A stretch of DNA of 64,000 nucleotides from Piscinibacter sp. XHJ-5. GTDB lineage: Bacteria; Pseudomonadota; Gammaproteobacteria; Burkholderiales; Burkholderiaceae_C. Below, piece by piece: positions 56,267-64,000 of the stretch. Location of the stretch: the NCBI RefSeq assembly GCF_029855045.1, contig NZ_CP123228.1, positions 1,302,001 through 1,366,000 on the forward strand. The letters are read 5' to 3'. The position numbers and the translations under genes are program-made. Below the pieces are notes generated by a model that did not search any database, was not told where the DNA came from, and was given only the letters and a program-made list of their open reading frames with translations. Positions within the stretch are counted from its first letter, which is position 1. Every line of letters begins with the position of its first letter.

Positions 56267-56286
<20 letters not shown>
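52741..56286 (+). CDS. NCS1 permease fused to hybrid histidine kinase
   Basis: An 1181-aa protein of two joined machines. Residues ~1-515 are an NCS1 permease (purine, cytosine, allantoin or thiamine type), with VRRDYNDWVARETMEDYALRF-like entry and about twelve membrane segments. A repeat-derived linker (~524-544) is followed by a Cys-rich stretch (544-583, CTICERE...CPAYLGHICSLCC...CNDMCKP), two more membrane segments (~615-640, ~660-682), HisKA with His735 (SHELRTPLNSIIGYAQLL), an ATPase domain (N-box NVIGNAVKFTG; GTGTGLGLTISKML) and a receiver with Asp1022 (ILMDLAMPGIDG), then a ~90-aa C-terminal extension. It faces urease across sigma-54 promoters and overlaps a LuxR-type regulator gene. 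It probably senses a nitrogen compound by transport or binding. Confidence 0.9.
54307..54370. repeat. Palindromic repeat, copy 2, inside a coding sequence
   Basis: The segment contains the same CCGGCTTCGCCGG (54310-54322), then a GGGTGGCGCCC-type block, GGGGGCAGGAGCGCAGCG and CGGGTG as the intergenic copy at 33685-33749, in the same order. Here it lies in frame within the NCS1-kinase gene, encoding the linker between the permease and the Cys-rich region. It looks like an insertion tolerated, or used, as a domain linker. Confidence 0.55.
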
Positions 56287-57217
<931 letters not shown>

Positions 57218-57272
57218 GTCTGCGGTGGAGCAGCGCTTCCGCTGCGTTCCACCAGCCACCTACACTGACCCC

Positions 57273-59915
57273 GTGGACACCACCTTCGCGCTGACGCAGA
57301 TCCAGCCGCCGCGGCGGCGCAGCGCTCAGATCGCGCGGCCCCGCCTCGACGACTCGCTGAGCCAGGCCTTGATGTCGCGGCGGCTCGTCCTGTTGGTCGC
57401 AGCCGCCGGCTTCGGCAAGACCAGTGCACTGGCCGCGCAGATCGAACGCTTGCCGCACGGCACGGCCCTCGCGTGGGTCTCGCTCGACGAAGGCGACGAC
57501 AGCCGGCGCCTGCTGGCCGGGCTGGTGGCCGCGCTCGAGCCGCACGACCTGCCCTGGCGCACCGATCCGCAGGCGCTGCTCGCGCAGGTGGGCGACGAAG
57601 GCCCCGGCGTGAAGCGTGCGGTGGCCGAGCTCGTGAATGCGTTGGCCGGTGCGGACTGCCCGCACGGCGTCATCGTCGTCGATGACCTGCATCGGGCCTT
57701 GCCGCCGGTCGCCGAGCTGCTCGACGCCATGATCGAGCGCCTGCCGCCGCAGTGGACGGTGGCGATCGCGACCCGCGTCGAGCCCGCCCTGGCGCTGCCA
57801 CGGCTGCGCGCGGCCGGCGAGCTGGCCGAGCTCCATCTCGACGATCTGCGCTTCGATGCCGACGAGTCCGGGCGCTTTGCCGCGGCGCTGGCCGGCACGG
57901 AGACCAGCGCGCCGGGCGGGCCGCAGCTGGCCGAGCTGATCGAGCGCACCCAGGGTTGGCCAGCCGGCCTGCGGCTGTGCCTGGCCGCATCGCGCACGCG
58001 TGCGGGTGGCCTGTCGGCTCGCCGCGGCCCGCTCGATCGTGCCGTGTTCGATTACCTCGCCAGCGAGGTGCTCGACGACATGCCGGCGCCGCTGCACGAC
58101 TTTCTCGTGCGCTGCTCGGTGCTGCCGGCCTTGACCGCCGCCCGCGCCGCAGCGGTAAGCGGCGACGCCGCCGCTGCCGAGCGGCTCGAGGAAGTCGAGC
58201 GCCGCGGCCTGTTCGCCACCGCCCTCGACGCGCAGGAGCGCACGCTGGTCCTGCACGACCTGTTCCGCGAGGCGCTGGCGCACCGCCTGGAACGCGATCT
58301 GCCCGACGAGCTGCCGACGCTGCTGCAGCGCGCCGCCGCGAGCGAGCCCGATGCGATGCGCCGCGTGGCCTTCCTGCTGCGCGCCGGCGACTGGGCAGCG
58401 GCCGAGGCGACGCTGGTCGAAGTGAGCGACGAGCTGGTGCTGCAAGGCGCCTCCGCCGAGCTGCAGCGTGCGGCGCAGCAATTCCCGCCCGATTGGCGCG
58501 ATCGCTCGGCGCGGCTGCAGCGCCTGCAGGGGCTGGCCGCCTGCCAGCGCTGGCGATGGGCCGAGATGGCCGCCCACATGGAAGGCGCGGCGGCGGCGTC
58601 GCGAGACGAGGGCGACGTCGAGGGACAGCAGCTGGCCCAGGCCTATCTCGCGTCGGCGTACCACGCGCTGGGGCGGTCCGACCACGTGCGCGCGCTGCTC
58701 GACGAGCTGGAGCCGCAGCCGCTGTCGCGCGAAGCGCGCGTGATCGCGCTGGTCGGCGAGTGCTCCTGGCACTTCCAGCGCGGCGACCACGATGCGGTGC
58801 CGCCGCTGTTCGCGCGCCTGGTCGACGAGCTGGAGGGCACGCAGTCGCTGCTCACCTGGTGGAAGGGCGCCCCCGGCATGACGTGGGCGACGCTGCGCGG
58901 CATCCGGCCCGTGCTGCAGCGCTACTTTGCCGGGGCGCTGCGCCGCATCGGCGAACGTGCCCTGCCGCTGCGAGCGCTGATCCACATCCAGCAGGCCTAT
59001 GCCCACCTGTGGGCCGGGCGCGTTCCAGACGCGCTGGCCGAAGCGGCCATCGCCGAGTCCGACGTACGCTGGCTGGCGTGCTCGGCCGACATCGAGACCA
59101 ACGTCACCGTCTTTCGCACGCTGGCCGATGCGATGCACGGCCGCGCCGCCGCGGTCGAGCACGCGCTGGCCGAGCTCATCGTCCGCGAGGACAACGCGAG
59201 CAGCGCCGAGCGCCGGCAGGTCTGGCGCCACCAGGTGGCGACCTTCGCGGTGCGGTTGACCGACGTGCTGGGCAGCGACGCGGCGGCGCTGACCCGCTGG
59301 GGCGCGGAGCTCGCGGACCGTCCGCTCGAGCAGCCCGGCCGCGTGTCAGGCATCCGTGCGCGCCTGGCCGCCGCGCAAGGCCAGTGGGACGATGCGGCGT
59401 CCCTGTTCACCGAGCTGCTGGCGCAGGCGTCGCGCATGGACCTGATGGGCCAGGCCATCGAGCTGCACCTGCGCACCGGGCACGCGCTGCTGCAGTGCGG
59501 CCGCATCGGCGAAGCGGCCGACGCGCTTCATCCCGCGCTCGCGCGGCTGATCGCCGAAGGCGAGCACGGCCACGCGCTGATGGCCGGCCCGGCCGTCCTG
59601 GCCGCGCTGGCCCGTGCACGCTGGGGCGAGCAGCTGCCGCAGGCGCAGCAATCGGTGCTGCGCGAGCTGGCGACGCTGGCCGCCGGCCTGCGTGCCCAAG
59701 CGCCGTCGTCGTCGCCGTCGCCGTCGCTGCTGACGGTGCGGGAGCAGGAGGTGCTGGGTCGCATCGCCGCGGGCGACAGCAACAAGGCGATCGCGCGGGC
59801 CTTCGATCTGAGCCCGCATACGGTGAAGCGCCACGTCGCGAACATCCTCGACAAGCTCGCGGTGCAGTCGCGCGGGCAGGCCGCGGCGTGGCATCGCGCG
59901 CGCATGCAGCCATGA
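57273..59915 (+). CDS. MalT-like (LAL) transcriptional regulator
   Basis: An 880-aa regulator of the LAL/MalT class. It begins TTFALTQIQPPRRRSAQIARPRLDDSL, then Walker A LVAAAGFGKTSALAAQ and a NACHT/STAND ATPase with a DDLHRA Walker-B region, a long helical TPR-like sensor domain, and a C-terminal LuxR helix-turn-helix (LTVREQEVLGRIAAGDSNKAIARAFDLSPHTVKRHVANILDKL). The start is uncertain: GTG 57273 is chosen for fit with related N-termini, and GTG 57225 would add 16 residues. It follows the response regulator on the same strand by about 55 bases. Inducer unknown. Confidence 0.88.
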   Translation: MDTTFALTQIQPPRRRSAQIARPRLDDSLSQALMSRRLVLLVAAAGFGKTSALAAQIERLPHGTALAWVSLDEGDDSRRLLAGLVAALEPHDLPWRTDPQALLAQVGDEGPGVKRAVAELVNALAGADCPHGVIVVDDLHRALPPVAELLDAMIERLPPQWTVAIATRVEPALALPRLRAAGELAELHLDDLRFDADESGRFAAALAGTETSAPGGPQLAELIERTQGWPAGLRLCLAASRTRAGGLSARRGPLDRAVFDYLASEVLDDMPAPLHDFLVRCSVLPALTAARAAAVSGDAAAAERLEEVERRGLFATALDAQERTLVLHDLFREALAHRLERDLPDELPTLLQRAAASEPDAMRRVAFLLRAGDWAAAEATLVEVSDELVLQGASAELQRAAQQFPPDWRDRSARLQRLQGLAACQRWRWAEMAAHMEGAAAASRDEGDVEGQQLAQAYLASAYHALGRSDHVRALLDELEPQPLSREARVIALVGECSWHFQRGDHDAVPPLFARLVDELEGTQSLLTWWKGAPGMTWATLRGIRPVLQRYFAGALRRIGERALPLRALIHIQQAYAHLWAGRVPDALAEAAIAESDVRWLACSADIETNVTVFRTLADAMHGRAAAVEHALAELIVREDNASSAERRQVWRHQVATFAVRLTDVLGSDAAALTRWGAELADRPLEQPGRVSGIRARLAAAQGQWDDAASLFTELLAQASRMDLMGQAIELHLRTGHALLQCGRIGEAADALHPALARLIAEGEHGHALMAGPAVLAALARARWGEQLPQAQQSVLRELATLAAGLRAQAPSSSPSPSLLTVREQEVLGRIAAGDSNKAIARAFDLSPHTVKRHVANILDKLAVQSRGQAAAWHRARMQP

Positions 59916-59940
59916 AAAAGGGCCGGCATGGCCGGCCCTT
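59915..59940 (-). terminator. Bidirectional-type terminator between LAL and M36 genes
   Basis: A perfect 10-bp stem, AAGGGCCGGC at 59918-59927 and GCCGGCCCTT at 59931-59940, has an ATG loop. On the - strand it is followed by TTTTT (59919 to 59915), making it a good terminator for the M36 peptidase gene. It overlaps the LAL regulator's stop region. Confidence 0.75.
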
Positions 59941-59960
59941 CGTCGGGACGCGCGCCCGAT

Positions 59961-62150
59961 TCAGTTGGTGCTGCAGGTGTTGCCCGGATTCACCGTCGAC
60001 GGCGTGACGGTGGCGCCGGTCCGCGTGGCGATGCCCTGGGCGCCCTGGCCGATGCCGAACTCCGCGAAGGCCTGCCACACCAGCCCGCAGTCGGTGGCCG
60101 ACGCGGTCGTGTTGGCGATCGACTGCAGCATGCCGTCGCGCATGTCCTCGAATGCCGGCGTGGAGGGCGTGTAGTTCATGCCGTCGACGAAGTGCGTGAA
60201 CAGCTGCTCTCGCCGCGTGCCGAACAGCTCCATCAGGCGCCACATGGCGGCCGCGTAGATCTCGCCGTCGTCGTGCACTTCCTCGCCCTTCACGTCGCCG
60301 TACTTGAGCGGGTAGCCCGCGTACGGCGCTCGCCGGATGCCGGCGGGATTGCTCGCCGAGTACTCGCCGATACGGTCGTCACCGTTCATGAACATCGCGA
60401 CGGTGTCGGACGCGCCTTCACCGATGGCGCCCGCCAGCGGGCCGCTCATGCCGCCGATCATCCGCCAGGTGAGGCCATGGCCGTACTCGTGGAACACCAC
60501 GTCTGCGTCGAGCGAGGCGTCGAGCTGCAGCGGCTGCACCGGCAGCTTGCGCAGCGTGACATTCGGGCTGGTCAGCGCGCGCAGCGCCGCGCCGTCGTTC
60601 TTGCCGATCATCACGCCGGGAATGCGGATGTTCGCGTCGCCGCCCATCACGAGGGTCTCGATGGTTCCCTGGTTGTTCGCCACGATGATCCCGATGGCGC
60701 CGGCGCGCTGCGCGTTGGCCGCCTTCACGACGAAGTCGCACGAGCCGCGGTCCGCGAGCACGACGACGCCGCGCAGGTTGCCGGTGAGCGACTCGCAGGC
60801 GTCGCTGGTGGACGTGCCCGCGCCGTCGTTGGCGAGCACCACGTTGCCGGTGACGCCGGTGCTGTTCAGCACCGCGCCCCATGCCGCGGGCACCGCGTTG
60901 TAGCTGGCCGAGATGGGGCTGTTGACCCGCACCTCATGCGACTGGCCGGGGCCGGTCCACAGGTACATCTGCATGCGGCCGCTGCGTCCGTCGTTCGGCG
61001 TCGCGAAGTTGGCGTTGTCGGTGCCGCTGCCGTCGTGGGCTTCCGCCAGCACGGGATCGCCGTCGCGTCCGCCGCGTCCGAAGTTGTCGGCCTGGAAGTT
61101 GCCGGTCGCCTCGGTGAAGCCCTTGGTGTAGAGCTTGTCGTGGATGACGTTGTTCAGATAGAAGAGGTTCTGCACCGCGACGGCCTTGTTGCTCGTCGTG
61201 GTCGGCGAGACCGTGCCGTTCCAGGCCGTGAGGAAATTGCCGTCCGCCACCGCCGTGCCGCCGCTGTCGGGCTTGTTGTTGGCATCGGTGTCGAGATAGC
61301 CCTTCACGTTGTTGCCGGTGATGAGGAAGGTGCTCTGCGCCACGCTGCCCAGCCAGCCTGCCGGTGAAGGCGTGGTGCCGGGCGTGGACGCGGGCGCCGG
61401 CCCGTTCACCGTGGTCTGCGGGCCCTTGAGGGGATCCTCGATGAACACCGAGTACGAGTCGCTGGCGGTGCGGCGCTCCACCGACAGCACCGTGCCGTCG
61501 CCGCCGACCAGCGTGTGGTGCAGCTCGTTGCTCTTGCGGGTCCAGGTCTCGACGAGGTAGCCCTCGGCGATGGAGCCGTCGTTCATCGGCACCGCGACCT
61601 TGGTGACGCGCGGGTCGCTGTGGAAGAACGCACCGCCGGCGAACTGCAGCGTGTTGCCGCTGCGTGCGCCGGCCGCGAAGCTGGCCTGCGCGGCCGGGTG
61701 CAGGCGCTGCATGGCGGCGCTCAGGGCCTGCGATTCGGAGATCGACGCCGCCTTGGGCGCGCCGCTGATGGCGGCGGTCCTCTCGATGACCTGCACCAGC
61801 TCGCCGCGGGCGTTGAGGGCCGCCTTCACATAGGCGCCGTACACCGTGAGGCCGGCGACCTGCTGCTCCATGCGCACATGCGTGACGCCGCCCGCCGAGG
61901 TACGGCTGTCGGTCTGCCGCAAGGCGGCCACCGAGGATTCGCTCTTGCCGCGGCCGCGCAGGAACGCCTGCACCGCATCGGCCGGGGCGCCGCGCGAGGC
62001 CGGGCCGAGCGCCTGTCCTGCAGCCGCGCGCACCGTTTGGGCACGCTGCTTGTCGAACTGCAAGGAGCCTTCCTGTGCGAACGCGTGCGACGCGAACGCG
62101 AATACCGCGACAGCGATGGCCGTCGCTTTCAAGCCTTGAACGGAGTGCAT
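59961..62150 (-). CDS. M36 (fungalysin-type) zinc metallopeptidase
   Basis: A secreted peptidase of family M36. The 729-aa precursor has a signal peptide (about residues 1-25, ending AFAQ), an FTP-like propeptide (THVRMEQQVAGLTVYGAYVKAALNARG), then the catalytic domain with the zinc motif FHEYGHG (His554, Glu555, His558). A PA-type domain (RGVVVLADRGSCDFVVKAANAQRAGAIGIIVANN) is inserted within it. It is probably exported by the general pathway to degrade extracellular protein. The start ATG 62150 has the clearest signal peptide. Its mRNA ends in a strong terminator. Confidence 0.92.
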   Translation of the reverse strand: MHSVQGLKATAIAVAVFAFASHAFAQEGSLQFDKQRAQTVRAAAGQALGPASRGAPADAVQAFLRGRGKSESSVAALRQTDSRTSAGGVTHVRMEQQVAGLTVYGAYVKAALNARGELVQVIERTAAISGAPKAASISESQALSAAMQRLHPAAQASFAAGARSGNTLQFAGGAFFHSDPRVTKVAVPMNDGSIAEGYLVETWTRKSNELHHTLVGGDGTVLSVERRTASDSYSVFIEDPLKGPQTTVNGPAPASTPGTTPSPAGWLGSVAQSTFLITGNNVKGYLDTDANNKPDSGGTAVADGNFLTAWNGTVSPTTTSNKAVAVQNLFYLNNVIHDKLYTKGFTEATGNFQADNFGRGGRDGDPVLAEAHDGSGTDNANFATPNDGRSGRMQMYLWTGPGQSHEVRVNSPISASYNAVPAAWGAVLNSTGVTGNVVLANDGAGTSTSDACESLTGNLRGVVVLADRGSCDFVVKAANAQRAGAIGIIVANNQGTIETLVMGGDANIRIPGVMIGKNDGAALRALTSPNVTLRKLPVQPLQLDASLDADVVFHEYGHGLTWRMIGGMSGPLAGAIGEGASDTVAMFMNGDDRIGEYSASNPAGIRRAPYAGYPLKYGDVKGEEVHDDGEIYAAAMWRLMELFGTRREQLFTHFVDGMNYTPSTPAFEDMRDGMLQSIANTTASATDCGLVWQAFAEFGIGQGAQGIATRTGATVTPSTVNPGNTCSTN

Positions 62151-62214
62151 GGGGTCTCCCGTGTATGGACGGATCCCGCTCGTGGCCGGATCCTGGGGAG
62201 CCGATTCTCGGAGC

Positions 62215-62231
62215 GCCGCGCAAGGCGCGGC
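62215..62231 (-). terminator. Hairpin between the binding-protein and M36 genes
   Basis: GCCGCGC at 62215-62221 pairs perfectly with GCGCGGC at 62225-62231 over an AAG loop, about 60 bases past the binding-protein stop on the - strand. There is no T-run, so it is at best a weak or factor-dependent terminator. Confidence 0.35.
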
Positions 62232-62289
62232 CATCCCTGCAAGCCCGTAGCCGCTTTCTACCGAACCGGAAAAGATTACAAGGGTGCGG

Positions 62290-63300
62290 TCACCTGGCGG
62301 CCACCGTGCCGCGCGAGCAGGGTACGACGAAGGGCAGGCTGCTCCAGGCCTTGCCGGATGCGCACTCGGTCCCCTTCGCGCAGCCACAGCCCTTGCTCTT
62401 CAGGATCTCGTCGAGCGTGCTGCTTTCGCGCGCGGACAGTCGCGGCAGACGCGTCGCGAGGATGAGCTGCATCGCGTCTTCGGGCACGACGCCGTCGTCG
62501 CGCCAGCGGATCTTGCCCAGCACGGTGCTCACTTCCTTCGCGTCCTTCAGCGCCTGGCCCGGACGCGAGCCGGCGCGAATCTGCTTGATGCCCGCCAGGG
62601 CGACCTGCATTGCCGCATAGCCGCGGGCTGCGGCGGCGGTGAAGGGCTTGCGGTAGGCGGCGGCGTACGTCGGCGCGATCTCGTCCCAGCGGGCGTTGTC
62701 GATGTGCAGCGTCGGGCACAGCGCGGCGTCGAAGCCGTCGGCCACCCGCTGCTCGTAGTCGATCCAGCAGCTGCTGTGTGCGGTGACCTTCAGGCCGCTC
62801 TCCGAGCGGAGCTTGAAGCCGACGCTGGCGGGCATGCCCTGCGGCACGGTGCCGAACTGGAGGGCGCTGTCGGCGGCGGGAGCGAATCGCACCGCGTTGG
62901 CGGAGATGAAGGGCACCATCGCCTCGGCCATCATCCTGGGCACTGTTGCGAGCACGCAGAAACCGCCCACCACCACGTCGACCTTCGCATCGATGAGCTC
63001 CTGCGCCGCGGCCGCTGCCTTCTTCGGCTCGCACGCGCTGTCCTTGACGACCAGCGTCGGCGGCGACTGGCCGGGCCAGGTCTTCAGCGCGAGCAGCATG
63101 CCGTTGCGGATGTCCTCGCCGTGCGCCGCGTCGGGTGCGCTCGTCGGCAGGATGGCGCCGATCTGCATGCCGGCTTTGCCCGATGCGGCCGCGCCGGACG
63201 CGGCGAGCACCGCGGCCAGGGCGCAAAGTGCACGACGCGCGAAACGCGATGCGGCCCGGCCGCGCGAGCGGAACTCGCGTGCTGCGATGTTGTCGACCAT
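62290..63300 (-). CDS. Branched-chain-amino-acid-type ABC binding protein
   Basis: A 336-aa periplasmic binding protein of the LivJ type. A basic N-terminus and hydrophobic segment (RFARRALCALAAVLAASGAAASG) form a signal peptide. The mature part shows MQIGAILPTSAPDAAHGEDIRNGMLLAL, DAKVDVVVGGFCVLATVPRMMAEAMVPFISANAVRFAP, typical of this fold. The C-terminus has several Cys (KGCGCAKGTECASG). No permease or ATPase genes lie beside it, so it may serve a distant transporter or act in sensing. Ligand unknown. Confidence 0.85.
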   Translation of the reverse strand: MVDNIAAREFRSRGRAASRFARRALCALAAVLAASGAAASGKAGMQIGAILPTSAPDAAHGEDIRNGMLLALKTWPGQSPPTLVVKDSACEPKKAAAAAQELIDAKVDVVVGGFCVLATVPRMMAEAMVPFISANAVRFAPAADSALQFGTVPQGMPASVGFKLRSESGLKVTAHSSCWIDYEQRVADGFDAALCPTLHIDNARWDEIAPTYAAAYRKPFTAAAARGYAAMQVALAGIKQIRAGSRPGQALKDAKEVSTVLGKIRWRDDGVVPEDAMQLILATRLPRLSARESSTLDEILKSKGCGCAKGTECASGKAWSSLPFVVPCSRGTVAAR

Positions 63301-63429
63301 GCGGTCCCCCGATCGAGCGCCTCGGCGTGAAGCGCCTCGTTCTTCATGCTAGCCGCCGTGTAAGCGGGTGTGAACGAGGTCCGGCCCGCGAACGCGTCGA
63401 GAATTCGAGCACCAGTTCACTGACCCGGC

Positions 63430-63639
63430 ATGTTCACGCACATGACCCCCTCTGTTCCCGACCCGGACCCCGAGCCGATCGCCCCGATCGAACCCGACTT
63501 CGAGGCGTGCTGCGGCAATGGCTGCGAGCCGTGCATCTTCGACATCTACGGCGCCGAGCGCGATCGCTATCTGGTCGAGTTGCGCGCGTGGCAGCAGCGA
63601 CAGGCGCTGCGCAGCGGCGGCCAGGACACGAGGCCCTAG
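63430..63639 (+). CDS. Small oxidoreductase-like protein
   Basis: A 69-aa protein with the motif EACCGNGCEPCIFDIYGAERDRY, which matches the oxidoreductase-like (PF09791-type) domain found in small bacterial proteins and mitochondrial homologues. Its four cysteines could bind a metal or form disulfides. The N-terminus is Pro-rich. It stands as a single gene between a divergent binding-protein gene and a peroxiredoxin gene. Exact function is unknown. Confidence 0.8.
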   Translation: MFTHMTPSVPDPDPEPIAPIEPDFEACCGNGCEPCIFDIYGAERDRYLVELRAWQQRQALRSGGQDTRP

Positions 63640-63701
63640 TCAATTCCTATCGCCTCGTTCGGCACAAGCAATCAGGCGGGTCCTGCGGCTTGCAATAGAA
63701 T

Positions 63702-63725
63702 CTATCGGTCGACTAAGTTCGATAG
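63702..63725. promoter_or_regulatory. Inverted repeat before the peroxiredoxin gene
   Basis: CTATCG at 63702-63707 and CGATAG at 63720-63725 are inverted halves around 12 bases. A TTGCAA that could be a -35 lies at 63690-63695. LysR-type regulators such as OxyR bind half-sites of this kind, and peroxiredoxin genes are typical OxyR targets, but the four-element OxyR spacing is not met. A ribosome-binding site AAAAGGA is at 63744-63750. Confidence 0.4.
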
Positions 63726-63757
63726 CTTCTGTTTCAATCAACCAAAAGGACCCTGCG

Positions 63758-64000
63758 ATGAAAACCATTGGCGACAAGCTCGAGGCCTTCAGCGTGACCG
63801 GCGTCAAGCCCGGCTTCAACCACCACGAAGAGAACGGCCAGTCGGCGTTCGAGACCATCACGGAGAAGAGCTTCCCGGGCAAGTGGAAGGTCATCTACTT
63901 CTGGCCGAAGGACTTCACCTTCGTGTGCCCGACCGAGATCGTGGGCTTCGACAAGCTGGCCAAGCAGTTCGCCGAGCGCGACGCGGTGCTGCTGGGCGGC
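63758..64000 (+). CDS. Peroxiredoxin (AhpC/Tsa type), partial
   Basis: Start of a thiol peroxidase that reduces hydrogen peroxide and organic hydroperoxides. The 81 residues present begin MKTIGDKLEAFSVTGVKPGF and include YFWPKDFTFVCPTEIVGFD, which contains the peroxidatic cysteine in the FVCPTE motif. The rest of the gene lies beyond the window, so the resolving cysteine and subtype cannot be judged. AAAAGGA seven bases before the ATG supports this start. Confidence 0.9.
   Translation, partial: MKTIGDKLEAFSVTGVKPGFNHHEENGQSAFETITEKSFPGKWKVIYFWPKDFTFVCPTEIVGFDKLAKQFAERDAVLLGG

Overview
This window is very GC-rich, densely coding DNA. Gene order and protein sequences point to a Burkholderiales betaproteobacterium, probably near the Rubrivivax/Leptothrix/Piscinibacter lineage. 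That placement is an inference from the rpmF-plsX-fab block, the rpoE-rseAB-degP and lepA-lepB-rnc-era-recO-pdxJ-acpS-nagZ blocks, and rne and rluC being divergent. Nothing in the window marks a plasmid or prophage.

1-18.6 kb is core chromosome on the + strand. It holds rpmF and the fatty-acid genes plsX, fabH, fabD, fabG, acpP and fabF. The envelope-stress operon follows (rpoE, rseA, rseB, a DegP-type protease). After a 490-bp gap rich in signals come lepA, lepB, a DUF4845 gene, rnc, era, recO, pdxJ, acpS and nagZ, many of them overlapping by ATGA. 18.6-25.4 kb holds rne (- strand, with its own terminator and a long leader), rluC, a HAD phosphatase, a Rieske protein and an SppA-type peptidase.

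25.4-30.6 kb is an ion-transport block: a shortened KdpD-like kinase, a KdpE-like regulator, the K+ transporter Kup and a CorA transporter. The same direct-repeat box lies just before the kinase and before kup. 30.5-36.6 kb holds urease accessory genes ureG, ureF and ureE (- strand) and a ferric-iron ABC transporter in three transcription units with Fur-type boxes. 36.6-44.5 kb holds serA, serC and accessory genes (GNAT, PHB-depolymerase-like esterase, BON lipoprotein, polysaccharide pyruvyl transferase family protein, methyltransferase, AraC regulator, small membrane proteins). A 266-bp MITE-like element with 31/33 matching terminal inverted repeats lies at 44.5-44.8 kb. 44.8-50.1 kb holds a BPSS1780-type membrane protein, Ku, acetoacetyl-CoA synthetase, an alpha/beta hydrolase and an unassigned protein.

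50.1-59.9 kb is the most interesting region. The urease structural genes ureA, a 56-aa small membrane protein, ureB and ureC run leftward. Divergent from them is an 1181-aa protein joining an NCS1 (purine/cytosine/allantoin-type) permease to a complete hybrid histidine kinase. A LuxR-type response regulator and a MalT/LAL-type regulator follow it. The 90-bp divergent gap carries two sigma-54-type promoters, one facing each way. This looks like a transporter-coupled nitrogen-sensing unit tied to urease. 59.9-64 kb holds an M36 (fungalysin-type) metallopeptidase, a branched-chain-amino-acid-type periplasmic binding protein, a small cysteine-motif protein and the start of a peroxiredoxin gene cut by the window end.
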